From JAVBNF01 sp031551725 (GTDB lineage Bacteria; Bacteroidota; Bacteroidia; Bacteroidales; P3), in NCBI GenBank assembly GCA_031551725.1, contig JAVBNF010000002.1, positions 7,895 through 71,894 of the forward strand: a DNA stretch of 64,000 nucleotides. The letters run 5' to 3'. The position numbers and the translations under genes are program-made. The notes beneath the pieces were generated by a model. It was not told where the DNA came from and did not search any database. It was given only the letters and a program-made list of their open reading frames with translations. This document shows, in pieces, positions 16,398 through 25,766 of the stretch (positions are counted from its first letter, which is position 1; each line of letters starts with the position of its first letter).

Positions 16398-17831
16398 ATG
16401 GAAGAAAATATAAACACTACCGAACTCGAAGATACTTTTGTTGAAGGGGAGGTAAGAAGAATAAAACCTGAAAACGTTTACGCTACGCGCGGCTGTTGCG
16501 GAAAAATAAAACTCGACGATAATTCGAGAGAACATCAAATGGCCAGCTGTGGAAAAATGCACGCTTACGGTTGGACACAAAAACTTGAAATTCCCAATCC
16601 CGAAAGACAGTTTAACATTGTGGAAGTCCGCTTTAAAAACTCGCGCAAAGACTTTTTTCGTTTTAACCCCACTTGCGAACAACGCTATCAAATAGGTGAT
16701 ATTGTCACTGTTGATGGTGTAAGTGGATACGACGTCGGCATCATTACCTTGGTTGGCGATATTGTTAAACTACAATTGAAAAAACGCAATATCGCTCCGG
16801 ATTCCGATACAATTAAAAAGTTACATCGTTTGGCAAATGCAAACGACATTGAAAAATGGAACAGCACAATTGAAACCGAAAACCAAACCCAAGAACGCTC
16901 ACGCAAAATAGCAATGGATTTAGGTTTGGCAATGAAAATAAATAGTGTCGAATATCAAGGCGATTTTACAAAAGCAACTTTTTATTATACCGCTGACGAC
17001 CGTGTGGATTTTCGCCAACTTATCCGTGTTTTAGCTGAAACATTTCGTGTGAAAATCGAAATGAAACAAATCGGACTTCGTCAAGAAGCCCAACTGCTTG
17101 GAGGTGTCGGTTCTTGCGGTCGCGAACTTTGTTGCGCAACATGGAAAAATCAATTCCAATCCGTAGGAACACAAGCCGCACGTGTGCAACAATTGTCGCC
17201 AAATCCACAAAAATTGGCCGGTCAATGCAGCAAAATCAAATGTTGCTTGAACTACGAATACGAAACCTATCAAGAAGCACTGAAAAATTTCCCGAACGAA
17301 CAGCCGATCGAAACCATTAAAGGTCGTGCACATTGCGTGAAAATTGATGTCTTCAAAGAACTCATGTACTACGCTTACGATGCAACGCCCAATAACTTTA
17401 TGACTTTTTCTGTACAAACAATTAAAGATTTATTGGAAAAAGTAAAACTCGGCGAAAAAATCGAAATGCTCGAAGAATACACCATCGAAGCTCAAAAACA
17501 CGTTGCCCCTGAAGCAAAAGTCGATTTTGAAAATGTAGTCGGGCAAGACGATCTTACCCGTTTCGATACGCCAAAATCTAATAATAAAAAACACAAGGGA
17601 AATCGCCCCGGAGGAAATAGAAACAATCAACAAAGATCTGAACCCAGATCCGGAAAACAGAAACCAGAAACTAGAAACCAGAAACCAGAAATTTCCGCTA
17701 ATGCACCACAGCAAAAAAGCGGTGACGGAAATCAACAACATCGACATAAACATAAGCCCCACCACAAGCCAAATCCGAAAAACCAGCAAAAACCACAAAA
17801 TCCGCAGAATCAACAAAAAAATGAAAACTAA
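16398..17831 (+). CDS. ricT: PSP1/YaaT-family protein RicT
   Basis: 477 aa. The PSP1 core carries the cysteine pattern of RicT: GSCGRELCC (about 237-246) and AGQCSKIKCCLNYEYE (about 273-288), which ligate Fe-S clusters in the RicAFT complex of Bacillus; YATRGCCGK near the N-terminus adds more Cys. The role in Bacteroidota is not established. From ~residue 390 the tail is Lys/Asn/Gln/His-rich and low complexity, partly encoded by an AAACCAGA repeat (KQKPETRNQKPE). The end overlaps gldH by 11 bp. Confidence 0.88.
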   Translation: MEENINTTELEDTFVEGEVRRIKPENVYATRGCCGKIKLDDNSREHQMASCGKMHAYGWTQKLEIPNPERQFNIVEVRFKNSRKDFFRFNPTCEQRYQIGDIVTVDGVSGYDVGIITLVGDIVKLQLKKRNIAPDSDTIKKLHRLANANDIEKWNSTIETENQTQERSRKIAMDLGLAMKINSVEYQGDFTKATFYYTADDRVDFRQLIRVLAETFRVKIEMKQIGLRQEAQLLGGVGSCGRELCCATWKNQFQSVGTQAARVQQLSPNPQKLAGQCSKIKCCLNYEYETYQEALKNFPNEQPIETIKGRAHCVKIDVFKELMYYAYDATPNNFMTFSVQTIKDLLEKVKLGEKIEMLEEYTIEAQKHVAPEAKVDFENVVGQDDLTRFDTPKSNNKKHKGNRPGGNRNNQQRSEPRSGKQKPETRNQKPEISANAPQQKSGDGNQQHRHKHKPHHKPNPKNQQKPQNPQNQQKNEN

Positions 17832-18306
17832 GAACTTTTCAAAAACCGTTTTACTTGCACTTTTTGTTGCGATTGCTTGTTTTGCTTGCGATAAAACAGT
17901 GTTTTATGCCGATACACAAAGTGTGGACGAAGGCGGTTGGCCGGCTACACAAAAACTGAAATTCGAAATCAATGTAACCGATACGGTGCAGGCTTATAAT
18001 TTCTATTTCTTGCTTCGCCATACGGCCAATTTCGAATGGATGAATGCATTTTTTTTTATGCAGACAACGTTTCCGAATAAAGAGATTGCCCACGATACGC
18101 TTGAATGTGTTCTTGCTGATGAAAATGGAGAATGGTTTGGTCGCGGTCGCGGAACCGTAAAAGATAATAAAATTATGTTCAAACCTTGTGTCCGCTTCCC
18201 AATGAAAGGAAGATATACCTTCGAAATTCAACACGGAATGCGTGAACTCAATTTAAAAAACATCAAAGACGTTGGACTCCGCCTCGAAAATTGCACCATG
18301 AAATAA
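17821..18306 (+). CDS. gldH: Gliding motility lipoprotein GldH
   Basis: Start at 17821 (MKTKNFSKTVLLALFVAIAC), giving 161 aa with a lipoprotein signal: hydrophobic stretch then Cys at 20 and 23 (FACDKT). KTVFYADTQSV and the later NFYFLLRHTANFEW match GldH, an outer-membrane lipoprotein needed with the type IX secretion/gliding machinery in Bacteroidota. Overlaps ricT by 11 bp and is followed by a class A PBP, a common arrangement in this phylum. Confidence 0.87.
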   Translation: MKTKNFSKTVLLALFVAIACFACDKTVFYADTQSVDEGGWPATQKLKFEINVTDTVQAYNFYFLLRHTANFEWMNAFFFMQTTFPNKEIAHDTLECVLADENGEWFGRGRGTVKDNKIMFKPCVRFPMKGRYTFEIQHGMRELNLKNIKDVGLRLENCTMK

Positions 18307-18352
18307 ACTTCTCAAACTATTCAAACTTCTCAAACTATTCAAACTTTTAAAC

Positions 18353-20632
18353 ATGGAACCTGTCCGCAAAATACGTAACAAACCGGAAGTAAAAACCCAA
18401 AACAACAAAGAACCTCGCAAACGCTTTTGGGTAATCTTCGGTGCATGTTGGGGATTTGTAATCTTGATATTCCTCTTCCTTTCTTTGGGTTGGATTGGTT
18501 TCATGCCGAGTTTCGAAGAACTCGAAAATCCGAAAAGCAACCTCGCCTCTGAAGTCGTTTCTGCCGACCAGCAGATCTTGGGAACTTATTATGTTGAAAA
18601 CCGTTCTAACGTTCATTATTCGGAACTTTCTCCATACATTGTTCAAGCGCTTATCGCGACCGAAGATGTGCGCTATTTCGAACATCCCGGTATCGACTTG
18701 AAATCTTTGGCACGTGTATTTACAAAAACAATTATCGGCGGACAAAAAAGTTCCGGTGGTGGTAGTACAATTACTCAGCAGTTGGCTAAAAACTTATTCC
18801 CTCGTAAGCGCCAATCCAAAATATCACTTGCTTTCCGCAAATTAAAAGAATGGATCATTGCCGCCAAACTTGAACATAACTATTCGAAAGAAGAAATTTT
18901 GGCAATGTATTTGAACACCGTCGATTTTGGAAACAATGCTTTCGGTATCAAAATTGCTGCCAATGCCTATTTCGGAAAAACACCAGACTCATTGAATATT
19001 CAGGAATCGGCAATGCTGATTGGTTTGCTTAAAGCGCCGACCTATTACAGCCCTATCCGCAATCCTGAAAACGCTTTGCGCCGACGTAGTGTCGTATTAC
19101 ATCAGATGCTCAAAGCTGATTTTATTACCGAAGATCAATATGAAACCTTGAATAAGACACCTATCGAAGTTTCCAGATTTGCTCAACAAGATCATACCAC
19201 CGGATTGGCAACTTACTTCCGTGAATACTTGCGTCAATGGATGCTTGATTGGTGTAAAACACATAAAAAATCCGACGGCTCAAACTATAATTTATATAAA
19301 GATGGATTGAAAATCTACACAACCATCAACTCTCGTATGCAACGCTACGCAGAAGAAGCTGTTGCCGAACACATGGGCAAAGATATCCAACCTGCTTTCT
19401 ATGCGCACATGAAGAATTATAAAACTGCACCTTTTGTAAATCTTTCGGAAGAAGAAATCCAACGTACATTGCAACAAGCACAAAAAAATTCTGAACGGTA
19501 TAAGGATATGCGCGAAGAAGGAGCGTCAAAAGCTGAAATCGAAACAGCTTTTCATACAAAAGTGCGTATGAAAGTCTTCACTTGGCAAGGCGAAAAAGAC
19601 ACCGTCATGTCGCCTTGGGATTCACTTATTTATTACAAGTATTTCCTACATTCAGGTTTGATGTCCATGGAGCCGCAAACCGGTTATGTACGCGCTTACG
19701 TGGGTGGCATTAACTATAAACACTTTCAATTTGATAATGTTGAATATGGAAAACGTCAGGTAGGATCCACTTTTAAACCATTTGTTTACACCCTCGCTAT
19801 GCAGGAAGGCGAATATAGCCCTTGTACCGAAGTGCCTAACACACCTGTGTGTATTTCTACGCCTGGCCAGCCCGATTGGTGCCCTAAAAACTCCAACAAA
19901 GACAAAGAAGGAGAAATGGTCACCCTCAAATGGGCATTGGCAAACTCCATAAACTATGTTTCTGCATACTTGATGAAACGTTTTACGCCGCAAGCCGTTG
20001 TTCAGATTGCTCAAAAAATGGGTATTACATCTCCCCTTGATCCTGTTCCTTCTATTTGCCTTGGAACCGTTGATGTTTCTGTTGCCGAAATGACCGGCGC
20101 AATGTCCACTTTCGTAAATAAGGGAATTCATATTGAACCGATTTTTGTTACACGTATCGAAGATCGTAATGGCGTCGTTATTGATCGCTTCACTGCTCCG
20201 CAAAACGAAGCTGTCAGCGAAGAAACGGCTTATTTAATGCTTTCGCTGATGCAAGGTGTTGTGGATGGCGGAACCGGCGTTCGCTTGCGCTATAAATATG
20301 GTATTACATATCCGATTGCCGGACAAACCGGAACCACGCAAAACAACTCCGATGGTTGGTTTATGGGATTAACACCTTCATTAGTGACCGGTATTTGGGT
20401 AGGAGGAGAGGTGCGATCCGTGCATTTCCGCTCCACTGCACTCGGACAAGGTGCCAATACCGCATTGCCGATTTGGGCTATCTATATGAAGAAAGTATAT
20501 GATGATCCTGTGCTTAATGTGTCGAAAGAAAATTTTGAATATCCATCAAAACCGCTTTCTGTCGAACTCGATTGTGCGAAGTATAAACAAACACATCATA
20601 ATTCCGAACCCGTATTTGATGATGGAATTTAA
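18353..20632 (+). CDS. Penicillin-binding protein 1A (bifunctional peptidoglycan synthase)
   Basis: 759 aa. Cytoplasmic tail, one TM helix (~25-48), glycosyltransferase domain with E104-D105 in ATEDVRYFEHPGID and GGGSTITQQLAKNLFPR, then a transpeptidase domain with the serine motif S472-T-F-K475 and SxN as SIN in ALANSINYVSA. The third motif, normally KTG, reads Q658-T-G (AGQTGTTQNNSDGWFMG), an unusual change in a catalytic box. The 46-bp gap before it is two tandem copies of CTTCTCAAACTATTCAAA. Confidence 0.93.
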   Translation: MEPVRKIRNKPEVKTQNNKEPRKRFWVIFGACWGFVILIFLFLSLGWIGFMPSFEELENPKSNLASEVVSADQQILGTYYVENRSNVHYSELSPYIVQALIATEDVRYFEHPGIDLKSLARVFTKTIIGGQKSSGGGSTITQQLAKNLFPRKRQSKISLAFRKLKEWIIAAKLEHNYSKEEILAMYLNTVDFGNNAFGIKIAANAYFGKTPDSLNIQESAMLIGLLKAPTYYSPIRNPENALRRRSVVLHQMLKADFITEDQYETLNKTPIEVSRFAQQDHTTGLATYFREYLRQWMLDWCKTHKKSDGSNYNLYKDGLKIYTTINSRMQRYAEEAVAEHMGKDIQPAFYAHMKNYKTAPFVNLSEEEIQRTLQQAQKNSERYKDMREEGASKAEIETAFHTKVRMKVFTWQGEKDTVMSPWDSLIYYKYFLHSGLMSMEPQTGYVRAYVGGINYKHFQFDNVEYGKRQVGSTFKPFVYTLAMQEGEYSPCTEVPNTPVCISTPGQPDWCPKNSNKDKEGEMVTLKWALANSINYVSAYLMKRFTPQAVVQIAQKMGITSPLDPVPSICLGTVDVSVAEMTGAMSTFVNKGIHIEPIFVTRIEDRNGVVIDRFTAPQNEAVSEETAYLMLSLMQGVVDGGTGVRLRYKYGITYPIAGQTGTTQNNSDGWFMGLTPSLVTGIWVGGEVRSVHFRSTALGQGANTALPIWAIYMKKVYDDPVLNVSKENFEYPSKPLSVELDCAKYKQTHHNSEPVFDDGI

Positions 20633-20655
20633 AACTTTGTAGAAAAATAAAAAAT

Positions 20656-20685
20656 CCCGTAAGTGTTTCATTTACGGGGTTTTTT
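20656..20685 (+). terminator. Intrinsic terminator after the PBP gene
   Basis: CCCGTAA (20656-20662) pairs with TTACGGG (20672-20678), then six T. Confidence 0.85.
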
Positions 20686-20781
20686 GTTTTTAAGAATATG
20701 TTTTGTTAATAACTTTCACAACGAAAAATAAATAATTTGCCACCCCATCGCGTTTATATATATACTAAAATTTATTTCGCT

Positions 20782-21411
20782 ATGGAATTACAAATTATTC
20801 AAAACAAAATTTATGAGCTCCGCGGAGAACGTGTGATGCTCGATTATGATCTCGCTCAACTTTATGAAATTGAAACAAAACGTCTGAAAGAAGCTGTTCG
20901 TCGAAATGTTGATCGCTTCCCGTCCGACTTTATGTTTGAGCTATCAAAAGAAGAATTGGCAGATTTAAAATCTCAAAATGTAAATGATTCGAAATCAGCA
21001 AACTGTTTGAGGATGCAATTTGCGTCCTCAAACAGTTTGCTGGAGGTCAGCGAGTTAGAAAACGGAGATTTAAACCTCTTGATTAATGCCCAACTACTAT
21101 CAAAAGGAAGAGGCGGAATCCGTTATCATCCGTTTGCTTTTACCGAACAAGGAGTGGCAATGCTTGCCAGAGTGTTAAATAGTTCTAAAGCAATAGAAGT
21201 CAATATCTCAATTGTTCGTGCTTTTGTTGCTTTACGCAGATACGCCGTGGATTACGCCGATTTAAATTTGAAGTTGGAGAAATTTATGTCAGACACAAAT
21301 CTTCAAATTGATGATATTTATCAAGTTTTGAAGGAATTAACAAATAGAAAGAAGCCGGAACAGAAGCCTCGTAATCCGGTCGGCTATCTCTATCCTAACA
21401 AAAAGCCTTAG
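20782..21411 (+). CDS. ORF6N-domain protein
   Basis: 209 aa from the ATG at 20782 (MELQIIQNKIYELRGERVMLDYDLAQLYE), which is the ORF6N domain start; RYHPFAFTEQGVAMLARVLNS completes it. ORF6N/KilA-N-type proteins are often phage antirepressors or DNA-binding proteins and are frequently horizontally moved. Between the two halves sits an extra ~40-residue segment (about 70-110), part of which is encoded by a 47-nt near-perfect palindrome. Isolated between two housekeeping operons; function unknown. Confidence 0.85.
   Translation: MELQIIQNKIYELRGERVMLDYDLAQLYEIETKRLKEAVRRNVDRFPSDFMFELSKEELADLKSQNVNDSKSANCLRMQFASSNSLLEVSELENGDLNLLINAQLLSKGRGGIRYHPFAFTEQGVAMLARVLNSSKAIEVNISIVRAFVALRRYAVDYADLNLKLEKFMSDTNLQIDDIYQVLKELTNRKKPEQKPRNPVGYLYPNKKP
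20996..21042. repeat. 47-nt near-perfect palindrome inside the ORF6N gene
   Basis: 23-bp arms around one central base, starting CAGCAAACTGTTTGAGGA, with a single mismatch (T21014 against G21024). It could form a cruciform or a very stable mRNA hairpin within the reading frame. Confidence 0.85.
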
Positions 21412-21511
21412 TTTTCAATCTTTTTTTTAATTGTTAATAACTTTTATGTGTTGTTTTTCAGAGTATTAGCTTTTTCTAAATGTCAAACATGAAAAAAAAT
21501 ATAGAAAGTGC

Positions 21512-21542
21512 ATTGATAATAAGAAAATTTTTATTACCTTTG
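21512..21542 (+). promoter_or_regulatory. Promoter of the ribosomal superoperon
   Basis: ATTG (21512-21515), exactly 19 nt, then TACCTTTG (21535-21542). Leader of ~50 nt to rpsL. Confidence 0.75.
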
Positions 21543-21598
21543 CAATCCCCATTTTGGGTAGAAGTAAGAAAAAGTAACTATAACAAAGACAAAATAAT

Positions 21599-22006
21599 AT
21601 GCCAACAATTCAACAATTAGTTCGCAAAGGTCGGAAAAAATTGACGGATAAAAGCAAATCTCCTGCACTCGATTCTTGCCCGCAAAAACGCGGTGTTTGT
21701 GTGCGTGTGTACACGACTACTCCGAAAAAACCTAACTCGGCTATGCGTAAAGTAGCTCGTGTTCGTCTGACTAAAACGAACAAAGAAGTGAATGCCTACA
21801 TTCCGGGTGAAGGTCACAACCTCCAAGAACACTCCATCGTGATGATCCGTGGCGGTCGTGTGAAAGACCTTCCAGGTGTTCGCTACCACATCATCCGTGG
21901 CGCACTCGATACATCTGGCGTAGAGGGCCGTCGTCAACGCCGTTCTAAATACGGTGCTAAACGTCCGAAAGCCGGTGCTGCAGCTGCTCCTGCTAAAAAG
22001 AAATAA
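21599..22006 (+). CDS. rpsL: 30S ribosomal protein S12
   Basis: 135 aa. Decoding-centre protein; KKPNSAMRKVARVRLTK and LPGVRYHIIRGALD are the universal S12 loops, with the lysines commonly changed in streptomycin resistance unaltered. First gene of the operon; the C-terminus has a short Ala/Lys-rich tail. Confidence 0.98.
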   Translation: MPTIQQLVRKGRKKLTDKSKSPALDSCPQKRGVCVRVYTTTPKKPNSAMRKVARVRLTKTNKEVNAYIPGEGHNLQEHSIVMIRGGRVKDLPGVRYHIIRGALDTSGVEGRRQRRSKYGAKRPKAGAAAAPAKKK

Positions 22007-22083
22007 TTAAGAAAATAAGAACAGGGGCGGCACTATGCTCGCCTTTGAGTAAATAACAATTGAAGCATACTTAATAAAGTACA

Positions 22084-22551
22084 ATGAGAAAATCAAAACC
22101 GAAAAAGCGAATTATTCTGCCGGATCCTAAATTCAACGATCCTACAGTTACAAAATTCATCAACAACATGATGTATAGTGGAAAAAAGAGCCTCGCTCAC
22201 CAAATTTTCTACGATGCTATCGAAGTTGTATCTGAAAAAACAAAAGAAGATGGTCTCGAAGTTTGGAAAAAAGCATTGGTAAACGTTACACCGTCTATCG
22301 AAGTAAAAAGCCGCCGTATCGGTGGTGCTAACTTCCAAATCCCCACCGAAATCAGACCCGATCGTAAACAATCAATCGGTATGAAAGCCTTGATCTCGTT
22401 CGCTCGTAAACGTAACGAAAAATCAATGAGCCTAAAACTCGCCGGTGAAATCATGGCCGCCTACAAAGAAGAAGGTGCTGCTTTCAAACGTAAAGAAGAT
22501 ACTCACCGTATGGCTGAAGCAAACAAGGCTTTTGCACACTACAGAGCATAA
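22084..22551 (+). CDS. rpsG: 30S ribosomal protein S7
   Basis: 155 aa S7, head-assembly initiator of the 30S subunit. KFINNMMYSGKKSLA and RRIGGANFQIPTEIRPDRK are diagnostic. Between rpsL and fusA as in the canonical str operon. Confidence 0.98.
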   Translation: MRKSKPKKRIILPDPKFNDPTVTKFINNMMYSGKKSLAHQIFYDAIEVVSEKTKEDGLEVWKKALVNVTPSIEVKSRRIGGANFQIPTEIRPDRKQSIGMKALISFARKRNEKSMSLKLAGEIMAAYKEEGAAFKRKEDTHRMAEANKAFAHYRA

Positions 22552-22572
22552 TTATAGCAAGAAAAAGAAAAA

Positions 22573-24660
22573 ATGGCAGATCTTAGATATACAAGAAACA
22601 TCGGTATCATGGCCCACATCGACGCCGGTAAAACTACAACCTCTGAGCGGATTCTGTTCTACACCGGTAAAACTCATAAACTTGGTGAAGTACATGATGG
22701 AGGGGCTACAATGGACTGGATGGTACAAGAGCAAGAACGTGGTATCACCATCACTTCCGCTGCAACCACCGTCTTTTGGGATTATAATAAAAATAACTAC
22801 AAAATCAATTTGATCGATACCCCGGGCCACGTCGACTTCACCGTTGAAGTTGAACGTTCTCTCCGCGTACTCGATGGTGCTGTCGCTCTCTTTTGCGCCG
22901 TAGGGGGGGTACAACCTCAATCCGAAACCGTATGGCGTCAAGCAAACAAATATAAAGTACCGCGTATTTGTTTTGTTAATAAAATGGATCGTACTGGTGC
23001 CGACTTCTTTAATGTTCTTAATCAAATTAAAGAAAGACTTGGCGCAAACCCACTTCCTTTACAAATCCCTATTGGAGCCGAAGAATCTTTCAAAGGCGTA
23101 GTCGATTTGGTAGGTAATAAAGCATACGAATTTTCGGAAGAAGATAAAGGAATGACTCCTATTGAAGTTCCAATTCCTGAAAACCTAAAAGAACTCGCTG
23201 CAGAATATCGTGCTAAATTAATAGAAACAGTAGCAGAACAAGACGAAGCACTAATGGAGAAATTCTTCTCCGATCCGGATTCGATTACTGAAGATGAAAT
23301 TATCGAACAAGTACGAAAAGCGGTAGTTGAAATGCGTATCAATCCGGTAATGTGTGGAACAGCTTTCAAAAATAAAGGTATTCCTTTGTTGATCGATGCT
23401 ATTTGTCGATTCTTGCCAAGCCCAATGGATATTGAAGCTGTTGAAGGTATCAACCCGAAAACAGATGCCATGGAAACTCGCAAACCGGATGCAAAAGAAC
23501 CTTTCGCTGCACTCGCATTTAAAATCGCTACAGACCCATTTGTTGGTCGTATCGCTTTCTTCCGCGTATATTCAGGTGCACTCGATGCAGGCTCATACGT
23601 CTTAAATGCCTCTACCGGTAAAAAAGAGCGCATCTCCCGTATCATGCAAATGCACTCCAACAAACAAAATCCGATCGACCGCATCGAAGCAGGTGACATC
23701 GGAGCTGCTGTTGGTTTCAAAGAAATAAAAACCGGTAATACATTGTGCGACGAAGAGCGTCCAATCATCCTTGAATCAATGACTTTCCCGGATCCCGTTA
23801 TCAGCGTTTCTATCGAGCCTAAAACCACTGCCGATATGGACAAACTTACAAACGGTTTGATCAAATTGGCTGAAGAAGACCCTACATTTACTGTTAAAAC
23901 CGACGAAAATAGCGGTCAAACAGTTATCAGCGGTATGGGTGAACTTCACCTCGACGTTCTTATCGATCGTTTGCGTCGCGAATTCAAAGTAGAATGTAAC
24001 CAAGGTCGTCCGCAAGTAGCATACAAAGAAGCAATCACTGCTGCCGTTCAACACCGCGAAGTCTACAAAAAACAATCCGGTGGTAAAGGTAAATTTGCTG
24101 ATATCGTTTTCGAAATTTCACCCGCAGACGAAGGGGTAAAAGGCCTTCAATTTGTTAATGAAATTAAAGGTGGTAACATCCCGAAAGAATTTATCGCTCC
24201 GATCGAAAAAGGCTTCAAAGCATCTTTAGATAATGGTGTATTGGCGGGCTATCCAATGGAAAGCATGAAAGTACGTGTCATCGATGGTTCGTTCCACGCA
24301 GTCGATTCAGATGCATTATCTTTCGAACTTTGTGCAAAAATTGGTTTCAAAGAGGCTTGCCGAAAAGCAAAACCAATCCTCCTCGAGCCTATCATGTCTG
24401 TGGAAGTTGAAACACCCGATGCTAACGTCGGCGATGTAACCGGAGACTTGAACCGCCGTCGCGGATTGCTTGAAGGTGTGGATGCTAAAATGGGTGGACA
24501 AGCTGTTCGTGCAAAAGTGCCTTTGTCCGAAATGTTCGGTTACGTAACATCTTTGCGTACCATCACTTCCGGACGTGCAAGTTCCACAATGGAATACGCA
24601 TACCACGCACCAGCTCCGAACAACGTTGCCGAAGAAGTAATCAAAGCCGCAAATAAATAA
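22573..24660 (+). CDS. fusA: Elongation factor G
   Basis: 695 aa translocase GTPase. G1 AHIDAGKTT, G2/switch I around ERGITITSAATT, G3 DTPGHVDF, G4 NKMD, then domains II-V ending with SGRASSTMEYAYHAP. The gene tuf, which often follows fusA, is absent here; the next gene is rpsJ. Confidence 0.98.
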   Translation: MADLRYTRNIGIMAHIDAGKTTTSERILFYTGKTHKLGEVHDGGATMDWMVQEQERGITITSAATTVFWDYNKNNYKINLIDTPGHVDFTVEVERSLRVLDGAVALFCAVGGVQPQSETVWRQANKYKVPRICFVNKMDRTGADFFNVLNQIKERLGANPLPLQIPIGAEESFKGVVDLVGNKAYEFSEEDKGMTPIEVPIPENLKELAAEYRAKLIETVAEQDEALMEKFFSDPDSITEDEIIEQVRKAVVEMRINPVMCGTAFKNKGIPLLIDAICRFLPSPMDIEAVEGINPKTDAMETRKPDAKEPFAALAFKIATDPFVGRIAFFRVYSGALDAGSYVLNASTGKKERISRIMQMHSNKQNPIDRIEAGDIGAAVGFKEIKTGNTLCDEERPIILESMTFPDPVISVSIEPKTTADMDKLTNGLIKLAEEDPTFTVKTDENSGQTVISGMGELHLDVLIDRLRREFKVECNQGRPQVAYKEAITAAVQHREVYKKQSGGKGKFADIVFEISPADEGVKGLQFVNEIKGGNIPKEFIAPIEKGFKASLDNGVLAGYPMESMKVRVIDGSFHAVDSDALSFELCAKIGFKEACRKAKPILLEPIMSVEVETPDANVGDVTGDLNRRRGLLEGVDAKMGGQAVRAKVPLSEMFGYVTSLRTITSGRASSTMEYAYHAPAPNNVAEEVIKAANK

Positions 24661-24665
24661 TATAT

Positions 24666-24693
24666 GGTAGGGGCAACCCTCGCGGTTGCCCTC
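24666..24693. repeat. Palindromic repeat between fusA and rpsJ
   Basis: GGGCAACC-CTCGC-GGTTGCCC (24671-24691), same design as 11631-11651 and the cluster at 4864-5012, inserted inside the ribosomal operon without a T-run. Confidence 0.7.
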
Positions 24694-24739
24694 CAACCAT
24701 TATAAAAAGAAAAATATAATCACAAAAACACTATAAAAC

Positions 24740-25045
24740 GTGAGCCAAAGGATTAGAATAAAATTAAAATCATACGACTACAACTTGGTAGACAAATCTG
24801 CTGAGAAAATCGTAAAAACCGTAAAAGCAACAGGTGCGTTGATCAGTGGTCCTATTCCATTGCCAACCAACAAAAAAATCTTCACGGTTAACCGTTCAAC
24901 GTTCGTTAACAAAAAATCTCGCGAACAATTTGAACTCGCTGCTTACAAAAGATTAATCGACATCCACAGCAGCAGTTCCAAAACCATCGATGCTTTGATG
25001 AAATTGGAATTGCCTAGCGGTGTTGAAGTTGAAATCAAAGTTTGA
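24740..25045 (+). CDS. rpsJ: 30S ribosomal protein S10
   Basis: 101 aa from a GTG start; no in-frame ATG lies nearby. RIRIKLKSYDYNLVD and GPIPLPTNKKIFTV are S10 signatures. Head protein of the 30S subunit and, as NusE in other bacteria, an antitermination factor. First gene of the S10 section. Confidence 0.97.
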   Translation: MSQRIRIKLKSYDYNLVDKSAEKIVKTVKATGALISGPIPLPTNKKIFTVNRSTFVNKKSREQFELAAYKRLIDIHSSSSKTIDALMKLELPSGVEVEIKV

Positions 25046-25136
25046 TAATTAAATAAATTTTTGCCACGCCTTATCGTCCTTTCAGAAGAAGTTCGATCAA
25101 TAAGCGTCGCTCATTTAAAAAGTAAACAATAAGAAA

Positions 25137-25766
25137 ATGTCCGGATTAATTGGAAAAAAAATCGGAATGACTAGCATCTGGGATGCCTCCGGCAACAATG
25201 TGCCGTGCACTGTGATCCAAGCTGGTCCTTGCGTTGTTACGCAAGTGAAAACAAAAGAGACTGATGGCTACGAAGCTATCCAGTTGTCTTTTGACGAACG
25301 TAAAGAAAAACACGCCTCTAAAGCGCTTAAAGGCCACTTCGCAAAAGCGAACACCACCCCGAAAAAAGTTTCGATGGAGTTCACTCGCTTTGAAGAAGGT
25401 AGCCGTAAAGCTTTTGGTGAAACAATCGGGGTTGACGTATTCGTAGAAGGCGAATATATTGACGTTGCCGGTATCACTAAAGGTAAAGGCTTTCAAGGGG
25501 TAGTAAAACGCCACGGTTTCGGTGGGGTAGGGCAATCTACTCACGGTCAACATAACCGTTTGAGAGCTCCCGGTTCTGTGGGCGCTTCTTCATACCCTTC
25601 TCGCGTATTCAAAGGTCTTCGTATGGCCGGACGCATGGGTGGTGACCATTGCAAAATGATTAACATCGAAGTGGTGAAAATCGTTCCTGAAATGAATTTA
25701 ATTTTAGTTAAAGGTTCCGTTCCCGGTCCTAAAGGCTCATATTTAAAATTGGAAAGATGGAGTTAG
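25137..25766 (+). CDS. rplC: 50S ribosomal protein L3
   Basis: 209 aa. GLIGKKIGMTSIWD at the start and GVVKRHGFGGVGQSTHGQH in the loop that reaches the peptidyl transferase centre. Overlaps rplD by 10 bp. Confidence 0.97.
   Translation: MSGLIGKKIGMTSIWDASGNNVPCTVIQAGPCVVTQVKTKETDGYEAIQLSFDERKEKHASKALKGHFAKANTTPKKVSMEFTRFEEGSRKAFGETIGVDVFVEGEYIDVAGITKGKGFQGVVKRHGFGGVGQSTHGQHNRLRAPGSVGASSYPSRVFKGLRMAGRMGGDHCKMINIEVVKIVPEMNLILVKGSVPGPKGSYLKLERWS

Noticed and set aside
23022..23864. 280-codon open frame on the minus strand
   Set aside because: Lies wholly inside fusA; the translation has no recognisable domain and the frame follows from fusA codon usage.
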